Source: Undaria pinnatifida
Taxonomy: Eukaryota > Sar > Phaeophyceae > Laminariales > Alariaceae
Assembly (NCBI GenBank): GCA_012845835.1
Contig: JABAKD010000026.1
Coordinates: 15,430,158 to 15,494,157 of the forward strand
Direction: 5' to 3'
DNA: 64,000 nucleotides
The notes beneath the pieces are model-generated. The model searched no databases. It was not told where the DNA came from and worked only from the letters and a program-made list of their open reading frames with translations. This document shows positions 40,301-52,300 of the stretch, piece by piece. Position numbers and translations under genes: made by a program. How positions within the stretch are numbered: the first letter of the stretch is position 1; each line of letters starts with the position of its first letter.

Positions 40301-43300
40301 GTAGCATGCGCGGGTCGATAAAATACATTTGATTTGTACGTGTTCTGGCTGCTGCTGGGGATCGTCGACCGAGGAATTTTCTCCAACACATTGTAAATGT
40401 CAGAATTTGGAGTTCAAAGTGAACAGCTTCCTCACGACTGCAAACGGGTTGCACCGAGAGACAGACTACATTGTCACGAGAGCGGTGAATTGGGCAGTAG
40501 TATATAGGCTTGAACATGGTGATACACTGCTGCGCTGGTGCACTTTGTAAGAGGGTTTTTGGTGTTCCGGCGGAGTGTAGAGCGTGTCTAGTCGGGATCT
40601 TGAGCAACATTACCTACTCGCCCTACCCTTGTCGTGGCGACGTAAGCTCTCCTCAACCTCTGTTGATCAATTATATGGGAAGCGCGGAATGATGCAAGCC
40701 TTGTCGCTTTTGAACTGCTCCATACCGTCTTCAGGAAATACGAAAATGCTAACCAATGAACAACCCTAGAGTCCAGGTATTATAGGACAACTATTATTGT
40801 ATATATTCTAAAACATATCGAGAGACACTGCACCTGTGAGATCGAGGGTTTCCTCGCGACTCCATTTTTCACGATGAGTGGTGCACACCGATCGTTCGTG
40901 TTGCGGTCTGTTCGCAACCGCATGCAGGATACAGGTCGACGACTCCACCATTCGAGCTAACTAGCACCATTCCCAACAGCGTTGTTGTGTGACAGTAATG
41001 CGCTCAGCCTTTGCTATTTAATCGTTCTGCTACGTTATGGGTGTTTCCTGCGTGCGTTATTTTTTTGTGCTTGGGCTCGGCGTCACTCGCAAGTGTAACC
41101 CCCCTTTTTCTATAAAATGTTTGATTTCTTGCCATTTCAAATGTTCGATACCAATCCGCCATGCAGTTTGTCGGGTAGACAGGGGCTGAGACGGAAAAAT
41201 CCTAATGGATTTTTGTCGGAGAAGTAGAGAGTCGCTCGTGTGCGAGTGGCTCAAATCCGGGAGGGAGAAAAATGGGGGTAATCCTCCCTCTTCCGCAGCC
41301 TTCCGCAGCCTTCGTCTTACAAGAGTACTAAGTTAATGGCTTTCACCGCATAGCTGGAGATGTCCCTTATAAGCTTCAGCACAGTCAGAGACACACCTTT
41401 GTCAACACCGCGTGCTACCTGAATCCAATCGTAAACTCAAAAACGTTTGGCGGCGTTACACTTGACCTCCATGTTCTGTTGTCTCCAAGGAATCTCCGGG
41501 GGAATGAGCTGACAGCTCTAGGAGAAGGGATCTTTGAGGGTACGCCGGCATTGGAGTACTTGTGAGTCACATTAACAGGTCCTCAAGTCAGACGGCGTTT
41601 GGCGAACCTCATCTAGTTCAGTAATCCCACCCTCCCGCTTTAGTAAGAGATGTTTTTTGAAGAGACGTACGCACGTTTCACAGAATATAACTGATGTAAT
41701 GGAAGTGACGATTCTCGAATTTGTCAGAGGTCACACCAAATTCTATAAAATCGTCATGATGGATGGACAAGCAGGTACGGAGTGGTCATGTTCACACACA
41801 ATACATCGCTAGAACGTGCGGGAAAAGATTTTTGCAAACTGCGCTACACCATGCTTGGCGATTTGAAAACGAAACCTCAACACCAGAATGCTTTTGATCC
41901 GCTGGACGGCCGGTCCTACGACAAATGTTGGTGCAGGAGCCTGCACGAAAACGACCTCAGCAGCCTTCCAGCGGGCGTCTTTAGCGGCACAGGCGGATCA
42001 CTGATTGAACTGTGAGTGGCGCCACAAAAACGGTTGCAGTGACCCCAACAGTTTTGAATAAGCTGCAATTACGAACTTGTATGACCGTCGTCTCTTCGTT
42101 CGAGCAGCGATGAACAGTTCAGGAAACTCTAACCGGGTGGACGGCGGCCCAGGGCCAATGCTACAGCAAGAAGCATTTTCCCATCTTCACTACCGTGTTT
42201 TTACCACACTCGCACGATGGACTCTGTATCTCATATACAACAATAATGCGGAAGGTTTTTTTCTTGGCGTCAGTTACAGGACGCTCGAACCAGGAGTCCC
42301 AAAAAATGTTATAAGGAGTGTTTTGATATGTTGCGCTCAAAACAAGTTGGTGGTTGTGGTTGAGATTGGCACGAATATCAAGGACACGGGAAAGGGGTTG
42401 TTCTAGTCAGGACGCTACTTGGTCATATTTAGAGCTTGGTCTTGCGGAGGCTGAGGGCCGGTCGCGCAACAATGGACCATAGCATTGGCAACCCTTACGA
42501 TCGCAAACAAAAAAATGGACGACATGTTAACACCGCAAAGAAGAAACGGGTCATCACGCGCGCGAATGACATCGAGACGCTGAAAAAGAAAGACGCCCCA
42601 GCCACTACCGCTTTGTCCTAGCCACCGGTAGGAGAATTTAATGTTTTTCTCGTAGAGGTACCTCGCTATCGATAGCATGTTAGGACCGCGAAAGTGCCAA
42701 ACTTTGCAACCGACGTAGCCTGAAGGTATGGCTACAGCGTGTTTGGGTCAATACTCTGTATTTACTTTCGTATGCGCGCGCGATTGGCTTCCATCTTTAC
42801 GCCCTCACTTAGAGGAATTGCCCGTGCAACGATATCATGCTGTTCATCCTGTCCACCTTCCCTACTACATTGCTCTTACCGCTGTGATCACATTTAAACA
42901 GGACGCTTCAGGAGAACAGCATTACGGCCCTGCCGGCAGACGTCTTCGAAGGAATGGTCAACCTACAGTTACTGTGAGCATCGCTCACGACCATGATCTA
43001 CTTGTGGATATAATCCCATCATAAGTATTATTGTGATCGCCTCGAGCTTGGTACGATACTAGATACAACAATTCTCACGATACATGCAGTTCAAAAGGCA
43101 CTACAATATACGGTTTTAAGACACGAGTATATACATATATGTACGCGATACGAAGCACTCGTAAGGTCGAACTAAGCGCGGGTGTCAGCACGAGTTTTCG
43201 TTGTGTACCATACCTCGGCGAGATCGCTCTAGGTGGATGATTGTTGAAAGCGTCGTGTCCTCGCTTGTAAATGATATGACCCGCTCCATCCCTTAATGTA

Positions 43301-46300
43301 CGTATTACACAATCGAACTCAATCGAGTGGACTCTGCGTCGAAGCCACATAGGGTGGAGTCGAAGGTAGTCAAAAGTAGCACGCTACGATAGAGGAATCA
43401 TCTACTCTATAAACGTTCTGCGGGCGATAAAGGTAAGGAGCTCTATCCCTTACCGAGGAACCTACTCCAGAAAAAATGAAAACACTGAAACTTGATGAGC
43501 AAGCCCACGGCGTGTGAGTAGCACATTAGTATTTTTTGGAGCTCAAACGCCATAGAAGCGTTGTTGTGTAGCGCTACGGTAATTCAATCGGAATTTTATA
43601 TTATCACCAAAATGGTTATAATCCTGTCGAAGCGTGCGTCATTGATTGGAATGATAAGAACGTACCAGATACACAGGACCGACGCCAAGGTAAGGCTGTC
43701 ACCTCTGGGGACCGCTATGTCGACCTCATTCAGCTTTGTACTCCACACCTTTTGCTGGAATAACACAATGCTTAAGTTCTATGTTGTTCACCAGCAGACG
43801 TGCGTCTTCTCACACGACAGATGGCAACGCTGCTCAGTGGGCGAGACATGTTACTAAAGAAACGGATCGTTAGATATATTCCCCCCGCGTTATCGCGACT
43901 CATAAGCTCTCTTTTTCTGCCCCGTCGTCCCTCGTCATGATTGGTTTGGTTGACTGGAAACGCAGGACCTTTCAATACAACGACCTCGTCGAGCTTCCCG
44001 AAAGCATCTTTGAAGATACGACGTCTCTGCAGACGTTGTGAGTTTCTTCCTAAAAGGTTTCCCACCACATTCAAAGCTAGTTTTTGCGTTCGATCAGTAT
44101 TAATCATCGATGCATTTCAGTTCCAACCATCGACCTTGACTTTAGGCGCCCAACATTTTGCAAAAATGAACACGTATTGGTCTATCAACGACGCCAACAG
44201 TTCGTGTACCTACTGGCGACCGGACGTACTTTTTTGGTGGCAGGTACACTGCTGTCCCAAAAACGTTTTTTCGGTCGATTGGAGAGTCTCCGAGTCAAGG
44301 ATCCACAATACATTTATGTTCACTCCCATGGACTACCTAGTTCATCTCAGAGGTTGAACGCGTACTGGTGTCGGTTTTTGGACGCTGAATACCCATTACC
44401 AAGCCTACATCTAGCAACGAGTGAACACCCAAAATGTTGATAAATAATCTCTGATAATAAAGCAACATGCATGGGAGCGTAGAGGTGCAACTTTTGTTTT
44501 TTCTTAGTATTCTCGCTTAAACATATATGTATATACGAAGTATAATATATCCGAAAACGTTTATTTTTTAGTGAACTGGAAGTGCACCTTGCTGTGGAGT
44601 AGACCGAAGAAAAGTCTAGACACCGACAAAATGGCATTGCTTTAACATTGCGGGAAAGTATTGTTAAGGAACCCCGTCGTTCGGACGATATTTCAGCCGA
44701 AGATCGTAGCACGCGTCCCATTTTGTCCGGGATATGGGGTAACCTACTGCAGCATAAGCCGGCTGGTTTTGCTGCGCTGCCATTCATTGCTACTCAGAAA
44801 ATGCAACAGTGCCCAGGGACACACAAAAGAACAAACTAACGAAATGCCCATTTTAGCAGCCAGACAGGGGGGGCGAGGGTTACTAAAACCAAGAAAAATA
44901 AAAAGTTGGTGAAATATAACGTCCAGTTTTTCCGAAGCGCGCAGAAAATCACAACTTGGCTTTTTTTTAGTCTCTTTTTGACCTTTGTAGGACTGTGGCT
45001 TTGGTTTCGCTTTTTTGTCGTGCTCCCCTGGGGTGCCGCATATAGATAGGGAAGATACATGATGATGTATATAACTTTTTCGCGTCGTCGAATACCAATG
45101 AAACAGACACTCACGAGCTTACCAAGGTCCACCAAAGGTTTCGTAATGAATGTGTCCCTTCTCTCCCAAATGCAAGAAATAAGTATACCGGGGTATATTT
45201 CATGACGCTATCCGTCACACTGGCATGATATTCAAAACGATTGCTGCACATATAGTATGCATAGGTTACGGTTGGGGCGGCATCGTCGTTTCACCGCTTT
45301 CTTCGGATTGGGGTTAGGGTTAGGTGTAGGGTTAGGGTTGGGGTTGTTCCACTTTTTCGCTTTGTGAAACGATAGAAAATAATTCGTCTGTTAAGTCAGG
45401 ATCCCTTCCACGCGCTTCCACAACACCTTTTTTCTCCGTGAAGTTACATTTTTCACCTCTGGCTTTGAGTGACTCCCCCGCGAGACACTCCACCTCAGAG
45501 CAAACGAGCCTTCAGCCATTTTGATTTTACGGAACACCATGACGGTGTAATGTCGCAACTCATAATGCACGCCTCATAATAATGTATAGCGATAAGAAAT
45601 AGAACAGGGGGGTCACTGGCGTGGGTGAACCAGTCTCACTCAAACGCCGTGGCCCACAAGTGTCACGCCCATTACCGTGGCATTGGTCACATATTGTACT
45701 ATAATAGCTATATGTGTTGTTATATCGTGGTACACAAGACATTATGGCTTATGCTGACGAATCGATCGTCATATCCGTGGACATTTGTTCGGTTTTTTTC
45801 CCGTAGGTACATTCACGGGCACGACTTTTCAACGTTGCCAGCGGGCATCTTCAACGGCTTGGCGGCCTTGACAGAACTGTGAGTGATTCCAGATATTTGT
45901 TTGGCTAGAAGAGATATTATTCTGGGATAGGGGTACAGTGGCCTGCAACACACATGCACAATTACACTGAAACGCTGATGTCCCTTGCTTTTCAATATAT
46001 CGGTCACTACCCCCAACCAGGAGACTGATGCAGAACCACTTGACCTCTCTCCCGGTGGAGCTGTTCGATGGCTTGGACACTCTGACCACGCTGTGAGTCC
46101 GTCTTAACTGTTGCACTTGGAACTGCAAGCTGTCTCTGTGAGACGGTGTTGGCACGACACGAATAGTTTGCTGACAGAGTTGTGATATTAGTACCTATTT
46201 TGTCTGAAACGGTGGGGATCCTTGACCGCTCAACCAAAACTCGTTGAGAAAAGGAAAAAATCAATAGTCTTCGTTCCATATTACCTAGTTCATGGAATAT

Positions 46301-49300
46301 TTTCATCCAGAAGTAGTTTTTCTGTTTTGTAAATCGGGTTTTAGGAAGAGGTCTTAGGTTCCCGAATTAGAGGAATCTCCAAAGAAAAGCGGGCGCCAGA
46401 ACACAAGTGTCAATTCCGACGACTCTAGAATATAATGTTCCGTATTGACATGACCGTATTGACATGACCGTATTGACATGACCGTATTGACATGACCGTA
46501 TTGACATGACCGTATTGACATGACCGTATTGACATGACCGTATTGACATGACCGTATGGGCATGAAAAAACAGATGGCAGATAGATAGTGTTTTCGTCGT
46601 CGAAGCACGTATCCAACAGAACACCTCCTTCGCTCGAAACATTGTTCACGCATGCTGGCTAAAATCTCTTCCTTGAAGCCGAACTATGTTGAACTATGTT
46701 GATCGGTACCTGCTATCTTCGTGCGAATATTCGGCACCTCAGTTATGCACAGAGATCACTGCGTCCACACTGAAATATATCACTGCTGCAGACTAACGGT
46801 ACGAAACATCCAAGTGTCACTTGATTTTACTCAACGTCAGCTTCTGGCCGCCAACCAGCACGAAGTGCAGTCGTTTTTGCGTGACAGAACCAATAGTCCC
46901 AAATAGTTCGGTCTCAAAACATGTCGCATCAACAATCGGTTGTGACTCCTGGTTCGGTAAGGTAGTCAGGTTTTGGGCAGTAATACAAACAAATCATTTA
47001 CGGAACTCCGGACATGGTCGGCATGATCGTCGACGTTTTCCAATGGCGTTCGCGTTGTACTTCCCCCGAGGTTTTTCAACACTTTCTGTTTAGTTGTTCA
47101 TATGTTGTCTTTATACATGTGCAAGTCGTCGGCATTGACTCGGGTAAGTCAGAAACCCTGGGACAAACAAGCTCCGTCCAAATGCAATACGCACCTTGTG
47201 GGCATATCAAAGATTAGCGGTGTTTGGAGGTCATTACAATTTCCTCCGAAATGGCCTGCCTCATGACTGTGCGTGACAGTTTCCGCTAAGGTAGCGGCTG
47301 GACCGTTTGCTGAAGTGTTTCGATGCATCGTTTTCTCTACCTATTGTGTGATTTATATGCAATCATTCGCGCCAGATTTGCATTGGTCACACGTGTGACG
47401 TGTGCCCAAAGAAAAGTCGTTGTTGTATTTCGAACCGCCCCTCGTGGTCTGACTGAGAGGTATACATTATGGTAATTTTAACCGCTGCCGTCGCATACCC
47501 ATGCAGATACCTGGACATAAATGAGCTGACTACCCTCCCGGCGGGACTTTTCGCTGGTGCGCCGGCGTTAGAATTTCTGTGAGTGGCTTGTCGACCACAA
47601 ACCGATCATGGAGGCTGCTTCGAGCTTCTAGTGTTGCCGTAGATGCATTGAAATTGCTGAGATCAATCCAGTTCGAATAGGACGTGAAAGAACGCCAGGA
47701 ATGAGCTCGTTATCATTCGGCACGCTAGAGACACGTGCTACGTTTGAAGTGTACTCTCTCACTTTCTGGGAGTCCTTGCTGTGACGAGAGACCCACTACA
47801 AACCCTAATCCGGCCGACGAGAAGGCCATCTAAGACGACTAAAGCCCCCCTGTAATGGGTGAAGAAAGAGGGGTACATTGGAAGTACACTAAAAGTACAT
47901 CGTAATTGTAACGACAGTCGGGGAGAGTTCTTACGTTCGGGACCACTCTCCATGTTGTAGTGTGCTCGTCGAAAAGGTGCTACACCGTTAGACCGCGACG
48001 CCTCTAGGTCGGCTTTGGTGATGATGACGAAGCACTCCTCCCGCTTTCAACGCTTCGGGGCACCAACCCAATGGTGGCCATGGGCTTCTTTAAGGGACGT
48101 TTCCATTCAGTGGCTCGGGGTCACTCGCGCGAGTGCCCCCCCCGTTCGGTGGGGTCTTAGGCTCCCTTGCTGTTTTTATCGTTCGATGTGATTTTGGAAT
48201 TGAATGGTTGGCTACGCCGCGTTAAGCAACTCGCCCGAACCGGTTGGTCAGTGAGGTACATAGTCGGTGGTGTTATTTATAGTACTGGGAAACGTTGTAG
48301 TGGAACACGGCGTATTATCATCTCCCCTACCAATTCCGTAAATTTTAACAAGGGGGTTCAGATTTACAGGAACGGGCTCCTCGTCGTCGTCGTCGCCTGC
48401 GAAGTTATTTTTTGTTCATGGCGTGTGTCTTCCTTCTTTGGCTTCCGCGGTGATATTGGGGCTTATTGGATAGTGCTGTTAGATTTATTTTGATGGCTGG
48501 TCAAATTCCAGGTCGCCAGTGAAGCATTTACCATCAGCCCCCTTCACATTGGTTTAAGCAAGGGAATCATTTTGAGGGAGACACCATGCAGCATCTCATC
48601 TGTTTTCGCAGGCGGCATCGGCCTGCTGGCGTTGGTTTGTCTGTCTGTGCATTGTTTTAATGTGTGCCGGCGCGTCCCGCATGGCCCGTTCTCTCCCACC
48701 GCCACACAGGGACTTGGACCAGAATGAAGGCCTTCAATGTCTACCTGCCACGTAAGATTGATCCTCACATGAATTCGCTCTTTGCGACTGTGTGCTCGTT
48801 TAAAAATGCATGAAGATACGGGTATAATTTACGGCTGTGATTCAACGACGTAATTAACGAATTGCGCGCTAATCGAACCATATGTATCTTCTCTGTTTCC
48901 CTGTTAAAGTTTTTCAGGGGCTTCGCCGTTTTCCCCCTCGTGCCATGGTGCGTTTGGCCGAACCAACAATACAACTAATAATGGTCCGTTGTGGAGAGGC
49001 CTACACGGAGGCATGATACGCATGCCTTACCCAGATATGGAGAGTAACGTTGAGGTCATAGTACCATAAAGAAATCTACGTCGCCTTGGTGGGGCCGATA
49101 TCATTTTCCACGTTAAACCGGCCGTGCTTGCTACGTGCCGATTGGTCCCTGCCGTGGATGTACCCACTCCGAACTTTAGACAAATGCTTCGTAAGGCTTT
49201 TTATTCTAACGAGCGCGGGGGCGGGGGGGGGGGAAATTTAGAGCACTCCCATTTTGCTGGGATACTAAACTCCATGTGTTCTGTGTCTAGGTTGATATTT

Positions 49301-52300
49301 CTACCCCCACCCCCAAGTTTTTCCAAATTGCAAGAATATTTTCCCTGTCAAATATTGTTCATGTTAAGTTTGTGTCGTACCGTCTTCGCATCTTATAAGG
49401 TCGTAGGGGAGGGGAGGACGGGTAATTGAAGCGGCAAAGACACGTTCTACTAGTGAGCTATAGGTAGTATAGTAGTATGATAGTAGTATGATAGTAGTAC
49501 GGTAGTGGCAGAGTAGTACAGTAGTATAGCAAGACGCGTGTTGCGGTAGAAGTGCACCAACCATTGTTTTTTGTGATGTTCCTTTTGGGGGGGGAGCTCG
49601 TATAGTAAGACGCGTGCTGCGGTAGAGGGGCGCCATTCAATGTTTTTTGTGATTTTCCTCTTTTTGGGAGGTCAGGACATGTCTTAATCCAAAAGCGATT
49701 TCGAGAAAGATGGAAACTAGTGGACCGAACAAAATATACCACGGCCTATTAATAGGAACAAAGCGAGAATCGTCCAAAAAAACAAATCGTCGTTTATTTC
49801 CCGACGATTGTACCGTCATTATTATTGGGAAAAAAAAACAGTTCAGACGAAAAGTCTTACCTCTATGGTAGCATGCATTTCTTTCCACTATATTCCCCTT
49901 TGTTGTATAGTCTACCTAGGCCATGGGAGTTTCCAACCGGTGCATGAAGCAGAAACGTTTTTCTCCAAATCAGTGTTTGGGGTTAAGGGGTCTCTAAACG
50001 CCTTTACAACTGGAAACCCGATATTTTTTGCAAAGTACTCGGGAATATTATAGGGAGGGGTTTGAGGGCTCTAAAGGGGTTAAGCTCTAAATGTGAAGAA
50101 CCTCTGTCGTAGCACCCAGCCACACCGCCACGGCGAGGGCGTTGGAAGACCTGTTGAAAACCTATTTAGCGGTATGTTAGCGAATACAGTTCGTGTACGC
50201 CTTGATTTTGCTTCTTGCGCCGCATTTACGTGCCTCCGTTCTGGAAATATATTGTACACCCACCGAAAACGTGGTAAGCCCGGGTGTAGAGAAAGGGACA
50301 GACTCCTAATACGTGGCGATGAACTGAAAGTTCCCCCCCCCTACACTCTGTGCGTTGCATCAACCCAACGCTTTCCGTTTGACACGTGGTGGTTCGGTGC
50401 CTACGCCAGAAATGCCAGACAGATTGCTAGACTTCAAAACAAACAACTTTCGTCACCTTCGAGTCATATATAAACTATGCTTTTGTCTCAAGTCGGTGCT
50501 TTTGTGTGACAACGGCTGTTCAATCTTTACGTACTGTATGAAGATCGCAGCGTTATGACTTTGTGCGCCATGTGTTCCAAAAAAATAGGTTTCAGCAACT
50601 TGCATTTCTCCCCCGTGTCAAGCTAAACTTATGTCGTCGTTGCCGTAGTTTGACGACGCCAAGTTCTGCTCGTGTATATTGCCTTGTTCGAAAACTGCAG
50701 AAACTCGGACTACATCGATCTCCCTTCGGATTTCGACGAGAGCGGCATATGCGGTAAGTTTTAATGCTGGCGCGCGATGTCGTATACAGCATTGAGAAGT
50801 ATATTAAGGCATGCATGTGTACGTGATACGTGATTCCGGACAGCGATGGACATGATACATGTGTACGGACGTTTGTGCACATCGTTTGAGCATTGTGGTG
50901 TTTGCGTGGTGGTAGACCCTGCGGTCAAACCGTACAACTGTCTAACGTCCAAAGTCTTCTTCTAGTTCGTGAATCTCACGGCAAGCTTGGTTCTATTGAT
51001 GGATGACTCCAGTGTATGATGTGACTCGAATTCCTAGTGAATGAGGGCAACATCAGGCGAGTTGTAGCGGAAACACGATACGACTTAAGTTGATGTTTTT
51101 AAGATGGCAGAGAGTCGACTACTTGATTGTTTGATTGTTCAATTCCTCGACAATGGCTATTTGTATGAATTCGTCGTTATTTAAGGATAATATTCATGTG
51201 CGCACGACCCAAACCACTCATCTTTGGGCGCAACCCAGCTTGGGAGAAGTCTTAAGCTTCACTTTCTTCTGCAGCATTAGTTTGGTGCATGTGGGTGGAA
51301 CAAGATGCCCTAGCACACACACTGGGCCTTACAAATTTTCATGTTTTTCTCTCCGGAGCTCTGCTTCATGCGTGTCATCTGTGGCTCAGCCACATTACCC
51401 TTCAAATGTTAACCACCTTGTTGTACTTTTATTTTTGTCGTTCCTGCGAAGAGTGCCCGGACGAAGCAACCTGCGACGAGGATGGGGTTCCTTGCGAGTG
51501 CCAGCCTGGAGGGGAGGGCTACAGCTGCGGTGTGTAATTTTGTTGAAGAACCCGGCTACGGTACCATAATTGATTTTCTTTTTGTGGAAAAAACTTTTAC
51601 ACTGTCACTCGCGCGAGTAGCACCTCTAGTCCTTGCTGTCCTACATTTTCTTGATTGTTATAATTGACGATGTCGATCCGCCCGCACTGGAATCGTAATA
51701 TACACTGCGCCAGCACAATCGCCTAGTGCATATTTTTTCTGTGACGCACCGAGTCACGCGCGTGAGTATGAAAGATGGGGTGCCCCACTTGCCGTGTTGC
51801 TTTGGCCCAAAATCGTGCCCGGGTCGGACCGGTAGAAGTGCAGGTTCCACGCCGACCGTAAGTCTGAAGCAGTTCTCCAAGCAGCTGTCAAGCGTACACG
51901 ATATAAGGTGATGCCGATGTCGTAACGTCACATTGCGCTGTGCAGGTACTGCGCAACAGCGCTCATGACAAGCATTGACTTCACGGAAAGTCACCCATTG
52001 CTGCTAACGCAGTTAGTGTAGAGTCCTGGCTACGATAAAAACAAAATACCAAGGCCAAGGTAGTAGCGGAGTAGCCCCACTATTATCACTACACACACCG
52101 TTTTGTGACAACTAGCACGATCGTTGGAGGGAAGTAACCGTTTAGACCAAATAGAACTGCGCGGCACCACACCTGTCGATCATAGGCAGGTGCGTGACGT
52201 TGTGTCTGGTACTACCGAAATATTGCCCAGAGTGCCGTTTGTATTGTCTTTGACCCTACTTTGTGTTTTGTTTCCTACCCAGGCATTGCAAGTGGTGTAA

